From NCBI GenBank assembly GCA_024709145.1, contig JANJXG010000006.1:102550-146410 (forward strand): DNA of 43,861 bases, in the 5' to 3' direction. The notes under the pieces are model-generated. The model had not been told where the DNA came from. It worked only from the letters and a program-made list of their open reading frames with translations, and did no database searches. The position numbers and the translations under genes are program-made. Below are positions 33,647 to 41,966 of this stretch, one piece after another. The number at the start of each line of letters is the position of its first letter. Within the stretch, counting starts at the first letter, position 1. This DNA is from Bacteroidales bacterium. Lineage in GTDB: Bacteria > Bacteroidota > Bacteroidia > Bacteroidales > F082.

Positions 33647-34549
33647 TCAAAGGGTTAGCCGGTGAAATGATTCTTCCATGCTGAGGCTGTTTCTGCTGAG
33701 TGAAACAATTGTAAGCTGTTGATCTACTGCCCACTTCGCAACTTCCTGTCGAATATCTTTACCCGGTTGCGGCTCTAAAAGCCATCCTTCCCGTTGCCGG
33801 ATGACGCCTTTCACACCTGGAATTTTCCGCAAAGCTGCAGCTTCAACTTCTTGCTCGAAAGCAACAAATAAGCCATTACCAGCAATCTGCCGGCTTAGCT
33901 TATCCATTTTGTCATCGGCAACCAACTCACCTTTATTTACAATAATCACCCTTGAACACAGGGCTTCAACTTCCTGCATGATGTGGGTTGAGAGCAAGAC
34001 TGTTTTGTTTTGCCCGATATTTTTAATCAATTGCCTGATTTCAATCAATTGATTGGGATCGAGGCCCGAGGTCGGTTCGTCAAGTATCAGCACCTGAGGA
34101 TCGTGTATCAATGCCTGGGCAATACCCACCCTTTGCTTGTAACCTTTCGACAGCATCCTGATTTTTTTGTGCATTTCGATTTCAAGTCCCGTGAGATGAA
34201 TCATTTCATCTACACGCTTCATTAATTGATTGCCAAGCTGATGAATCCGCCCAACGAACAACAGGTATTCACGCACGTACATATCGCTGTACAAAGGATT
34301 GTTCTCGGGTAGGTAACCAAGATGTTTTCTTGTCTCAACAGATTGAAGCTGAACATCATAGCCGAAAATCGAAGCGGTTCCGCTGCTGGCAGGAATATAG
34401 CTGCTCAGAATTTTCATCAAGGTTGATTTTCCGGCACCATTTGGACCAAGCAACCCCACTATTTCTCCTGCCTGAATGGATAAGCTCACATTATTCAGCG
34501 CTTTCTGCTGTCCGTATACCTTTGAAACCTGACTAACAACGACCGACAT
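33647..34549 (-). CDS. gldA: Gliding-motility-associated ABC transporter ATP-binding subunit
   Basis: 300 aa from the ATG at 34549; upstream codons in this frame belong to the promoter region. ABC domain with Walker A GPNGAGKST (35-43), signature MLSKGYKQRVGIAQAL, Walker B VLILDEPTSGLDPNQ and a switch His in LLSTHIMQEVEAL. The C-terminal ~80 residues (LVADDKMDKLSRQ, LRKIPGVKGVIRQREGW) match the DrrA/GldA-type tail, and length and sequence fit GldA. In Flavobacterium, GldA acts with permeases GldF and GldG, which are not here. It may be an exporter in a non-gliding species. It is divergent from rplM. Confidence 0.85.
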   Translation of the reverse strand: MSVVVSQVSKVYGQQKALNNVSLSIQAGEIVGLLGPNGAGKSTLMKILSSYIPASSGTASIFGYDVQLQSVETRKHLGYLPENNPLYSDMYVREYLLFVGRIHQLGNQLMKRVDEMIHLTGLEIEMHKKIRMLSKGYKQRVGIAQALIHDPQVLILDEPTSGLDPNQLIEIRQLIKNIGQNKTVLLSTHIMQEVEALCSRVIIVNKGELVADDKMDKLSRQIAGNGLFVAFEQEVEAAALRKIPGVKGVIRQREGWLLEPQPGKDIRQEVAKWAVDQQLTIVSLSRNSLSMEESFHRLTL

Positions 34550-34577
34550 AAACTGGACCTTTTGATGGATGAGAATG

Positions 34578-34585
34578 CAAAAATA
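34578..34585 (-). promoter_or_regulatory. -7 element of gldA
   Basis: Minus strand TATTTTTG, exact match, 28 bases before the gldA ATG at 34549. No clear -33. Confidence 0.45.
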
Positions 34586-34721
34586 CGAAAGATTCCGGCA
34601 TCTGAACGCATCTGGATTCGGCTTCAGCCTAATAGTCGCCTGACATGACTTTATTAACACTTCCTTATTTTTGTCTATCTTCGTCCGTTGTTTATTTTTC
34701 CAGGCAGCAATGGTGTAAAAC

Positions 34722-34788
34722 ACGCCCAAAATCAAATTGCTTTGGTTATTTTGTGATTGATGCCTTTTATGATTCAAGATTTGGGCGT
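34722..34788. repeat. Long-range inverted repeat upstream of rplM
   Basis: Perfect 9-base arms ACGCCCAAA and TTTGGGCGT. If transcribed from the upstream element at 34666-34673, the RNA could form a long stem-loop. The arms also stand where regulators could bind on DNA. Confidence 0.4.
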
Positions 34789-34834
34789 TTGTCACTGGTA
34801 AACAAAAAATTATCAACAAATACATGTTGGTAAA

Positions 34835-34866
34835 TTTGTTGGAATGAAAAAATGTTTCTATTTTTG
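34835..34866 (+). promoter_or_regulatory. Promoter of the rplM-rpsI operon
   Basis: -33 TTTG (34835-34838), a 20-base spacer and -7 TATTTTTG (34859-34866) match the full Bacteroidota promoter. The rplM ATG follows 54 bases later, giving a leader near 48 bases. Confidence 0.75.
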
Positions 34867-34920
34867 CACCCCGTTTTGGAAAAAGTATGTACTGAAACGA
34901 AAGAAGTAATCTATAAGTCA

Positions 34921-35376
34921 ATGAATACACTGAGTTACAAAACCATCAGCGTCAACAAAGAAAATGCTGATAAAAAATGGATGGTTATTGATGCTGAAGG
35001 ATTGGTGCTGGGTCGTTTGGCCTCCACAATTGCACAGGTTCTGAGAGGAAAGCACAAACCTTCATTTACTCCCCACAGTGATTGTGGCGATAACGTGATC
35101 GTGATCAATGCCGAGAAGGTGTTGCTAACCGGCAATAAAATGGAGACGAAATATTATGTTCGTCACACAGGTTATCCAGGTGGGCAGCGCATTCGTCCTG
35201 TGAAGGAACAATTGAAACGCAAGCCGATTGCGGTTGTTGAACATGCCGTAAAAGGGATGCTTCCCAAGACAAAACTGGGTGCTGAGCTATTTCGCAACCT
35301 TTATGTCTATGCTGGCCCTGCTCATAAGCATGAGGCACAGCAGCCAAAAGAACTCACATTAAATACAATTAAATAA
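34921..35376 (+). CDS. rplM: 50S ribosomal protein L13
   Basis: 151 aa from the ATG at 34921; the earlier frame runs through the -7 element and is not coding. Contains KKWMVIDAEGLVLGRLAS, TPHSDCGDNVIVINAEKV, GYPGGQRIRP and AVKGMLPKTKLG, all L13 hallmarks. L13 is an early assembly protein of the large subunit. It starts the group rplM-rpsI-rpsB-tsf; rpsI follows after five bases. Confidence 0.97.
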   Translation: MNTLSYKTISVNKENADKKWMVIDAEGLVLGRLASTIAQVLRGKHKPSFTPHSDCGDNVIVINAEKVLLTGNKMETKYYVRHTGYPGGQRIRPVKEQLKRKPIAVVEHAVKGMLPKTKLGAELFRNLYVYAGPAHKHEAQQPKELTLNTIK

Positions 35377-35381
35377 TCATC

Positions 35382-35768
35382 ATGGAAGTAATCAACGCCT
35401 TAGGCAGGAGGAAGACTGCTGTTGCCCGTGTTTATCTGAAAAGCGGCAGTGGCAGCATCGTGGTTAATAAGCGGGATTTCAGAGAGTATTTCCCAACAGG
35501 AATACTTCAGTTTGTTGTTGAGCAGCCATTGTCCCTGACAGGAAATTTGGGTGCTTACGACATCAAAGTGAATCTTGATGGTGGTGGTATCAATGGACAG
35601 GCCGAAGCCCTCAGCCTTGCCATCAGCCGCGCACTCTGCGAAATTAACAGCGAATACCGTCCTGTTCTCAAAGCAAAAGGCCTCCTTCGCCGCGACCCAA
35701 GAATGGTTGAGCGTAAGAAACCAGGTCAGCCCAAAGCACGTAAGAAGTTCCAATTCAGTAAACGTTAG
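35382..35768 (+). CDS. rpsI: 30S ribosomal protein S9
   Basis: 128 aa. Begins with ALGRRKTAVARVYLKSGSG and ends GQPKARKKFQFSKR, the long basic tail that reaches the P-site tRNA in S9. GGGINGQAEALSLAISRAL and LKAKGLLRRDPRMVERKK are also family motifs. It is complete and is probably co-transcribed with rplM. Confidence 0.97.
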   Translation: MEVINALGRRKTAVARVYLKSGSGSIVVNKRDFREYFPTGILQFVVEQPLSLTGNLGAYDIKVNLDGGGINGQAEALSLAISRALCEINSEYRPVLKAKGLLRRDPRMVERKKPGQPKARKKFQFSKR

Positions 35769-35800
35769 TCTGAAGGGCAAACGATTCTGTTTAGTATCCA

Positions 35801-35837
35801 AATCGCTGCGATGTCGGCTCCGACCTACCCAGCGATT
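35801..35837 (+). other. Nested hairpin between rpsI and rpsB
   Basis: Outer arms AATCGCTG (35801-35808) and CAGCGATT (35830-35837) enclose a second stem GTCG/CGAC (35813-35816 and 35821-35824) with loop GCTC. No T-run follows, so it is not a standard terminator. It is GC-richer than its surroundings. It may be a ribosomal protein leader element for rpsB, an RNA processing site, or a dispersed palindromic repeat. Confidence 0.5.
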
Positions 35838-35875
35838 GTGTTCGTGAATGTAAACATTTTTTTAAACTATCTTTT

Positions 35876-36733
35876 ATGTCAAGAGTATCCTTTGAAGAAT
35901 TATTAGATGCTGGCGTGCACTTCGGGCACCTCAGAAGAAAGTGGAATCCTAGCATGGCTCCTTATATTTTCATGGAGCGCAATGGTATCCACATCATTGA
36001 CTTATACAAAACTCAGGCTAAAATCGAAGAAGCTGCCAACGCTTTGCGCCAGTTAGCCAGATCAGGCAAAAAAGTACTTTTTGTCGCTACAAAAAAACAA
36101 GCTAAAAGTATTGTTGCCGAAGAGGTTGCTAAAGTTGGTATGCCATACGTAACTGAACGTTGGCCCGGTGGTATGCTCACAAACTTTGCCACCATCCGAA
36201 AAGCCGTGCGTAAAATGTCGAATATCGACAAACTTATGGTAAGCGATTCTTACAATAACCTCTCAAAAAGAGAGCGCCTTCAGATTCAGCGTGAACGTGA
36301 AAAACTTGAAAAGAACCTTGGAAGTATCGCTGACCTGAGCCGACTCCCTTCAGCTTTGTTTGTTGTCGACGTGATCAAAGAACACATCGCTGTGGCTGAA
36401 GCCCGCAAACTTAACATCCCGACTTTCGCTATCTGCGACACAAACTCCAATCCGAATATCATCGATTTCCCGATTCCGGGCAATGATGACGCCAGCAAAT
36501 CCATTGCTTTGATCGTTCGTACTATGGCCCAGGCTATCGAAGAAGGATTGAATGAGCGAAAACTTGCCAAGGATAAAGGTCAGGAAGATGGTGACACCGA
36601 TTCTGATGAATTCAACGATGACAATGAAAAGAACTTTGACGTCGATGAAGAAGAATCAAAAGGTGAAGGACGTAAAGCTCCGGCTGATGACGCCCGTGGT
36701 AAAAGACCACGCAGGCCTGCAGCCAGAAAATAA
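35876..36733 (+). CDS. rpsB: 30S ribosomal protein S2
   Basis: 285 aa. Core: LLDAGVHFGHLRRKWNPSM, FMERNGIHIIDLYKT, FVATKKQAKSIVAEEV, ERWPGGMLTNFATIRKAV, LPSALFVVDVIKEHIAVAEA, IPTFAICDTNSNPN and IPGNDDASKSI, all typical. After about residue 232 comes an unusual tail: acidic (DGDTDSDEFNDDNE, DVDEEE), then basic (KGEGRKAPADDARG, RPRRPAARK). E. coli S2 has about 241 residues. S2 is needed late in small-subunit assembly and binds S1. tsf follows after 28 bases, a widely conserved pairing. Confidence 0.97.
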   Translation: MSRVSFEELLDAGVHFGHLRRKWNPSMAPYIFMERNGIHIIDLYKTQAKIEEAANALRQLARSGKKVLFVATKKQAKSIVAEEVAKVGMPYVTERWPGGMLTNFATIRKAVRKMSNIDKLMVSDSYNNLSKRERLQIQREREKLEKNLGSIADLSRLPSALFVVDVIKEHIAVAEARKLNIPTFAICDTNSNPNIIDFPIPGNDDASKSIALIVRTMAQAIEEGLNERKLAKDKGQEDGDTDSDEFNDDNEKNFDVDEEESKGEGRKAPADDARGKRPRRPAARK

Positions 36734-36761
36734 TTGATTAATCTTAAAGAATTATAAGCAA

Positions 36762-37592
36762 ATGAATATTACTGCTGCTCAAGTAAACGACCTGAGAAAA
36801 CTTACTGGAGCCGGAATGATGGATTGCAAAAAAGCCCTTGTTGAAAGCAACGGCGATATGGAACAAGCCGTCGATTACCTGCGCAAAAAAGGACAAAAAG
36901 TGGCCGCAAAACGTGCCGATCGTGAAGCAACTGAAGGTGTTATCATCGCTAAAACAAGTGCTGATGCCCAGTATGCTGCACTCGTGATGGTTAACTGCGA
37001 AACTGATTTCGTTGCTAAGAATGAAGATTTCGTAAAGTATGCCCATAGCATCCTCGACTTGGCCATTGCCAACAAAGTTCAGACAATTGATGAACTGAAG
37101 GGAATGGAACTCAATGGTCGTAAAGTTGAAGAAACCATTACCGACCAAACGGGTGTTATTGGTGAAAAAATCGATCTGGGTGCATTCTTTAAAATTGAAG
37201 CCCCTGTGACAGCTGCCTATATCCATCCCGGAAACAGGCTTTCAACAATCATTGGACTTAACCTCCCCGAAGCTGCAAACGTAAATCAGATTGGTCGCGA
37301 ACTGGCAATGCAGATTGCTGCGATGGATCCGGTAGCTATCGACGAAAGTGATGTGCCTCAGGAAGCTATTCAGCGTGAAATTGAAATCGGCATGGAGCAG
37401 GCACGTAACGAAGGAAAACCTGAAGAAATGCTTGAAAAAATTGCCCGTGGTAAACTGAATAAGTTCTACCGTGAAAGTACCCTGCTCAATCAGGATTTCG
37501 TTCGCGATAGTAAGAAAACAGTGAAGCAATACCTGGCTGAATCGGATAAAGCTTTGACAGTGACTGCCTTTAAACGCGTTGCTTTGGGATAA
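36762..37592 (+). CDS. tsf: Translation elongation factor Ts
   Basis: 276 aa. The N-terminal UBA-like domain has LRKLTGAGMMDCKKALVES and GDMEQAVDYLRKKG, then VNCETDFVAKNEDF of the first core subdomain. The C-terminal core ends LNQDFVRDSKKTVKQYL. EF-Ts exchanges GDP for GTP on EF-Tu. It closes the rpsB-tsf pair and is followed by a strong terminator. Confidence 0.97.
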   Translation: MNITAAQVNDLRKLTGAGMMDCKKALVESNGDMEQAVDYLRKKGQKVAAKRADREATEGVIIAKTSADAQYAALVMVNCETDFVAKNEDFVKYAHSILDLAIANKVQTIDELKGMELNGRKVEETITDQTGVIGEKIDLGAFFKIEAPVTAAYIHPGNRLSTIIGLNLPEAANVNQIGRELAMQIAAMDPVAIDESDVPQEAIQREIEIGMEQARNEGKPEEMLEKIARGKLNKFYRESTLLNQDFVRDSKKTVKQYLAESDKALTVTAFKRVALG

Positions 37593-37613
37593 AAACCCAA
37601 CTGGATAATTATT

Positions 37614-37642
37614 AAAAAAGGAGCCTTCAAGGCTCCTTTTTT
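37614..37642. terminator. Bidirectional terminator between tsf and yqeY
   Basis: GGAGCC (37620-37625) and GGCTCC (37631-37636), extended by A-T pairs on both sides, form a long stem with a T-run on the plus strand and A-run before the stem. It can therefore stop both tsf and the convergent yqeY transcript. Confidence 0.92.
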
Positions 37643-37684
37643 CTTCCCCCCTATTGAAAAAAGAGGATTTACTCATCCTCAAAA

Positions 37685-38140
37685 CTACTGATTCAGTGCG
37701 GCTTTTACAATTGCAGCGACCGTCTGGTTGTCAGCTTTCCCGGCAACTTTGGCTGAAACAACAGCCATCACTTTGCCCATATCTCGCATACTTGTTGCGG
37801 CTGTCTCAACAATCGCAGCGGCGACAATGGCTTTGATTTCTTCCTCTGAAACCTGAGAAGGCAAATAGGCTTCGATGATACCTGATTGATAAACCTCTTC
37901 ATCAGCCAGATCAGACCGCCCTTGTGAACTGTAAATGGCAGCGGATTCACGCCTTTGTTTTACCAGTTTTTGAAGAAGCTTGATTTCTACCGACTCCGGT
38001 ATGATACCACTGCTTACATCTTTTCCTGTTTTTTCGAGGAGCAAGGCGGCTTTGATTGCCCGCAAGGCATTCAGTTTACGCATGTCCTTGGCTAGCATTG
38101 CCTGCTTAATGTCGTTGTTGATTAATTGTTCGAGTTCCAT
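37685..38140 (-). CDS. YqeY family (GatB/YqeY domain) protein
   Basis: 151 aa, all alpha. MELEQLINNDIKQAMLAKDM, LNALRAIKAALLLEK, KLVKQRRESAAIYSSQGRSD, ADEEVYQSGIIEAYLP and MRDMGKVMAVVSAKVAGKAD match free-standing YqeY, a relative of the tRNA-binding tail of GatB/GatE. The function is not firmly known; a tRNA-related role is inferred. It follows ftsZ by 12 bases and is probably transcribed with it, a neighbourhood common in Bacteroidota. Confidence 0.92.
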   Translation of the reverse strand: MELEQLINNDIKQAMLAKDMRKLNALRAIKAALLLEKTGKDVSSGIIPESVEIKLLQKLVKQRRESAAIYSSQGRSDLADEEVYQSGIIEAYLPSQVSEEEIKAIVAAAIVETAATSMRDMGKVMAVVSAKVAGKADNQTVAAIVKAALNQ

Positions 38141-38152
38141 GTTACGTTTAGT

Positions 38153-39772
38153 TTAATCAACATTGTCGTGCAGGAAAGGGTTGTCAAGCCGAAGACCTGG
38201 CCGTCCGGGTGTTGCGTCGATAGTGTATCGTGAGGGTTGTGTGCTGGCCATCTCTTTATTCACATCAGTGCCTTTGCGCAGGTAGGCGGGTGTTTTTTCC
38301 AGTTCCTCAATGCCTTGGTCCGTCTTGATCTTCAAACTCATGGCTTTGAGCCTGTTTTGCCTCTCGATACTTTTCTTCTCCATTTCAAGTTTTTCGGCCA
38401 ATTCTTCCTCTGCTGAAAACCTGGAAACCGATTCCCTGAAATATTCTGTCTTTGATTCTACTTCAGGTTCAACCACTTCAAAAATAATCTCATTTTTTTC
38501 AGGAACCGGAAGCACAAGCGGTTCTTCCTCCATTGAAAATTCGGAGATAACTGTTTCATTTAATTTAATTTCCTCCTCTGTTGTTTCTTCAAACAACTGG
38601 TGAATTTTCTGGGCAGCGGGTTGCTTGAAAGCCAGCTCATTGCCATTGGGAATCAGCGTTGGCTTTTCTTCTTCAGAGATTGACTCAAGGGTAAAGACTT
38701 TTACATTCGAATTTTGCTTGTTGATGGGATTAAAGGATGTTTCTTCTCTTTTATCGCTGTAAAGCGGATTCACTTTCACATTTGGAGTGCCCTGCATAGG
38801 CATCAACAGTTCTTCATTTTCGAAGCCGGTGGCAATAACTGTAATGGCAATGTTGTTTCCTAAACTTGTATCAACGCCATTACCCCAGATAACTTCAGCT
38901 GTATTGCCACAAATGTGTTGAATGTAATCAGTGATTTCATGCACCTCATCAAGTGAAATTTCCTCTTCACCTGAGGAAATATAGAGCAGGATATTTTTGG
39001 CGCCTGAAATGTTGGAGTCGTTAAGCAGGGGGGAGCGCATGGCCTCTTCGATGGCCTTGATGGCCCTGTTTTCGCCCGATGCCACAGCTGATCCCATGAT
39101 TGCTTTACCACTGTTTTTCATAACAGTTTTAACATCTTCAAAGTCAACGTTGATATAACCAGTAACAGTGATAATCTCGGCAATACCCTTGGAAGCAGTG
39201 GTCAGCACATCATCAGCTTTTTTGAATGCCTCGGTAAGACGCATATTTCCATATTCTTCCCTCAGCTTATCGTTGCTGATGATCAACAGTGTATCAACAT
39301 GTCGTTTGAGCTCTTCGATCCCTTCAAAAGCTTGCTGTCTTCTTTTTTTACCTTCAAAGCTGAACGGGAGGGTAACAATTCCAACCGTAAGAATATCGAG
39401 TTCCCTTGCGATTTTTGCGACCACTGGGGCCGCACCTGTGCCTGTACCACCTCCCATACCGGCGGTGATAAAGAGCATTTTTGTATGTGGTTCAAGCAGT
39501 TCCCTGATTTCATCTGTTGTTTCTATGGCAGCTTCACGTCCAACAGCCGGGATATTACCTGCTCCCAATTGCCTCTTGCCCAGATGTACTTTATTTGGTA
39601 CCGGACTGGTATCAAGGGCCTGTGAATCGGTATTGCACAAAACGAAATCAACACCTTTGATGCCCTGGTGATACATATGAGTAACGGCATTGCTTCCACC
39701 GCCGCCGACGCCGATTACTTTGATGATATTTGATTGATCTTTAGGATGTTCAAATTTTAGCATTTCAGTCAT
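38153..39772 (-). CDS. ftsZ: Cell division protein FtsZ
   Basis: 539 aa. Tubulin-like GTPase: IKVIGVGGGGSNAVTHMY, the signature AGMGGGTGTGAAPVVAKIA, then TLPFSFEGKKRRQQAFEGI and the T7 loop NVDFEDVKTVMKNSG. After about residue 320 an extended linker rich in Glu/Lys (LNETVISEFSMEEEPLVLP region) leads to the ending GLRLDNPFLHDNVD. E. coli FtsZ is 383 aa; the extra length is mostly linker, usual in Bacteroidota. FtsZ forms the division ring and is tethered by FtsA, encoded 89 bases upstream. Confidence 0.97.
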   Translation of the reverse strand: MTEMLKFEHPKDQSNIIKVIGVGGGGSNAVTHMYHQGIKGVDFVLCNTDSQALDTSPVPNKVHLGKRQLGAGNIPAVGREAAIETTDEIRELLEPHTKMLFITAGMGGGTGTGAAPVVAKIARELDILTVGIVTLPFSFEGKKRRQQAFEGIEELKRHVDTLLIISNDKLREEYGNMRLTEAFKKADDVLTTASKGIAEIITVTGYINVDFEDVKTVMKNSGKAIMGSAVASGENRAIKAIEEAMRSPLLNDSNISGAKNILLYISSGEEEISLDEVHEITDYIQHICGNTAEVIWGNGVDTSLGNNIAITVIATGFENEELLMPMQGTPNVKVNPLYSDKREETSFNPINKQNSNVKVFTLESISEEEKPTLIPNGNELAFKQPAAQKIHQLFEETTEEEIKLNETVISEFSMEEEPLVLPVPEKNEIIFEVVEPEVESKTEYFRESVSRFSAEEELAEKLEMEKKSIERQNRLKAMSLKIKTDQGIEELEKTPAYLRKGTDVNKEMASTQPSRYTIDATPGRPGLRLDNPFLHDNVD

Positions 39773-39861
39773 AATTCTGGGTTTTAAAATTAGTTTCTTG
39801 TTTTATAACAAATTCGTTTCAAATATTTTTTTTTTAACATTCTGCGGTTGATAACCTCCGC

Positions 39862-41175
39862 CTATTCAATCAAATCTCTGTCGAAAAGACGAATGATTTT
39901 GTCAAGATAACTTTGTCTTTTCTTTTCTTTGGTTTCTTCGAAGACAGTGATTGATGGTTTGGTCTTTTTCGAGCTTTCTTCTTCAGCGTCTTCTTTCATG
40001 CGTTCCATTTCAAGCTCAAAATCATAGCGTTTTATGCCTTCGATCACCAACCCGATTCCGGTTGCATACATGGGGCTGGCCAATTCATCGGGTGTGCCTT
40101 TAGCTAAGTGTTCGTTCGGATAGCCAATGCGTACCTCCATACCTGTGAGGAATGATGCCAGCTGATCGATGTGTTTCATCAAAGCCCCGCCGCCAGTGAG
40201 TACAATACCAGCAATGAGTTTGCGTTCAAGGCCTGAATTTTTAATTTCATAATACACATGTTCGATAATTTCTTCCATTCGTGCCTGAATGATGCCTGCT
40301 AAATTGCGAAAGGAGATTTCTTTGGGCGGGCGTCCCCTGATTCCGGGAATAGAAACAACTTCATCATCCCGGTTTTCGCTGGCCAGGGCTGAGCCAAATT
40401 TAATTTTCACTTCTTCGGCATGCTTTTTAATAATGGTGCATCCCTCACGGATATCTTCGGTGATGATGTCGCCTCCAAACGGAATTACTGCTGTATGGCG
40501 AATGATTTTGTCATAAAAAATGGCAATGTCAGTCGTACCGCCTCCAATGTCTACCAATACCACTCCGGCTTCTTTTTCTTCATCACTGAGTACGGATTCG
40601 GCTGATGCAATGGGTTCAAGTATCAGGTCAACCATTTCGAGGCCGGCACGTTTTACACATTTCAGAATGTTTTTGGCTGCAGCCGTTTGCCCGATTATCA
40701 CATGAAAATTGGCTTCTATTTTGCTTCCCAACATTCCAACCGGTTGCTTGACACCTTGCTCGCCATCGATAATATAATCCTGAGGAATGACATCAATGAT
40801 CTCTTCTCCGGCTGTCATGCTCAGTTTATACATGTCGTTGCTCAACTTGTCAATCTCAAGTCTGTTGATTTCTTTCTCGTTTGATTCGCGAATGAGACTT
40901 CCGCGGTGCTGAAGACTTTTAATGTGCTGACCGGCGATGCCGACATTCACATATTTGATATCGACACCAGAAGTGGCGGAGGCTTCATCAACAGCTTTTT
41001 TGATCGAGTTTACCGTGTCTTCAATGTTTGAAACCATACCCCTCTTTACGCCGATCGATTCCGAACGGCCATAACCAAGGATGTCAATTTTTCCGTTTTC
41101 ATTTCGCCGGCCGACGATGCAGGCAATTTTTGTTGTCCCGATGTCGAGACCTACAATAATCTCTGAAGTTTTCAT
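39862..41175 (-). CDS. ftsA: Cell division protein FtsA
   Basis: 437 aa from the ATG at 41175. Actin-like ATPase: IIVGLDIGTTKIACIVG (phosphate 1), 1C SHS2 region (VNVGIAGQHIKSLQHRGSLI), VVLVDIGGGTTDIAIFYD (phosphate 2) and AGIVLTGGGALMKHIDQLA (adenosine). The C-terminus KKRQSYLDKIIRLFDRDLIE is an amphipathic membrane-targeting helix. It anchors FtsZ to the membrane. The start overlaps the ftsQ stop by four bases (ATGA). Confidence 0.97.
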   Translation of the reverse strand: MKTSEIIVGLDIGTTKIACIVGRRNENGKIDILGYGRSESIGVKRGMVSNIEDTVNSIKKAVDEASATSGVDIKYVNVGIAGQHIKSLQHRGSLIRESNEKEINRLEIDKLSNDMYKLSMTAGEEIIDVIPQDYIIDGEQGVKQPVGMLGSKIEANFHVIIGQTAAAKNILKCVKRAGLEMVDLILEPIASAESVLSDEEKEAGVVLVDIGGGTTDIAIFYDKIIRHTAVIPFGGDIITEDIREGCTIIKKHAEEVKIKFGSALASENRDDEVVSIPGIRGRPPKEISFRNLAGIIQARMEEIIEHVYYEIKNSGLERKLIAGIVLTGGGALMKHIDQLASFLTGMEVRIGYPNEHLAKGTPDELASPMYATGIGLVIEGIKRYDFELEMERMKEDAEEESSKKTKPSITVFEETKEKKRQSYLDKIIRLFDRDLIE

Positions 41176-41966
41176 ATGGAATCTCTTTTGGTGCAAACAA
41201 TTTGGTTCTTAAATCTGGCATTGATGCTGTTAAAGGTGTTCAAGGCAGGATCGTTGGAACGTGCCTGAAAAAATGCTGATATATTGAAGATTTTATCTCT
41301 GATGTGGTTTGTATCGCCCAGTATGATACTGGCATCTCCTATTTTCGGACTAAGTTCAATTTCATTCTCTTCTGTCACAAAGATTTGATCAACAAGGACT
41401 TTCATGAACTCATCGCGGTTTATTTCCTGGGCAACTTTGGCAACAGCAAAAATGTTGTGTTGCTTGTTTACGAGTTTCTGCATTGGAAATGCCCTGTTTG
41501 TCGGAATGGGTAGTGGACTGATCTGACCATTTGCGATCATGACCCTCGCAATAAATTCTGAATGAACAGGGAATATAAAAAGTTTATTATCAATATAATA
41601 AGAGGAATTATCAGTAGTATAGAAACGAACAAACGGCTTCCTTTCAATGAGTTTTACCTTAACTTTCCGTTCGAGTGTTGTTGAGGCTTCAGCCACTGAC
41701 ACATATGGATTTTGCTCCAGCTGTTGCAGTAAAAACCTGATGTTGGTAGCCCGGAGTGATTTCGTTCTGTTGGCACCCACCATATCGGTGATCTCGGCAT
41801 AAACCTGATTGTAAATGAGAAAGCCTCCCTCAGCTTCATGTTTGATTTCAAGCTCAAGTCCGGTCACTGGCATGCTGTAATGCGTCATGCGCGCGAAACC
41901 AAGCAGCGCAGCAAGTGCAACTGCTGTGAGTACCCAGGTGGTGATGGTAAGGATCTTTTTTACCAT
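41172..41966 (-). CDS. ftsQ: Cell division protein FtsQ (DivIB family)
   Basis: 264 aa bitopic membrane protein. One N-terminal membrane helix (about 5-24: ILTITTWVLTAVALAALLGF), then a POTRA domain (about 40-115: SLRATNIRFLLQQLEQNPYV, VAEASTTLERKVKVKLIERK, PFVRFYT) and the FtsQ beta domain with NSSYYIDNKLFIFPVHSEFI and DQIFVTEENEIELSPKIGDA. FtsQ recruits FtsL/FtsB to the divisome. The gene overlaps murC by seven bases and ftsA by four. Sequence similarity is low outside the key motifs, so the order of the cluster supports the call. Confidence 0.92.
   Translation of the reverse strand: MVKKILTITTWVLTAVALAALLGFARMTHYSMPVTGLELEIKHEAEGGFLIYNQVYAEITDMVGANRTKSLRATNIRFLLQQLEQNPYVSVAEASTTLERKVKVKLIERKPFVRFYTTDNSSYYIDNKLFIFPVHSEFIARVMIANGQISPLPIPTNRAFPMQKLVNKQHNIFAVAKVAQEINRDEFMKVLVDQIFVTEENEIELSPKIGDASIILGDTNHIRDKIFNISAFFQARSNDPALNTFNSINARFKNQIVCTKRDSI

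Larger units (their letters stand above)
34550..34920. other. Divergent control region between gldA and rplM
   Basis: 371 bases with no convincing ORF. It contains the gldA -7 element, two plus-strand -7 elements (34666-34673 and 34859-34866), and an inverted repeat ACGCCCAAA (34722-34730) / TTTGGGCGT (34780-34788) with a 49-base interval. Confidence 0.6.

Noticed and set aside
34550-34930. N-terminal extension of GldA by 127 codons
   Set aside because: The extra codons have no similarity to GldA, contain the promoter region and the ABC domain begins exactly at the ATG at 34549.
35868-35875. TATCTTTT as a -7 promoter element for rpsB
   Set aside because: Seven of eight positions match, but it touches the ATG; a start would fall inside the gene.
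36744-37226. 160-codon minus-strand ORF opposite tsf
   Set aside because: It is antisense to a highly conserved gene and shows no family features.
39168-39671. 167-codon plus-strand ORF opposite ftsZ
   Set aside because: Antisense shadow of the FtsZ GTPase domain.
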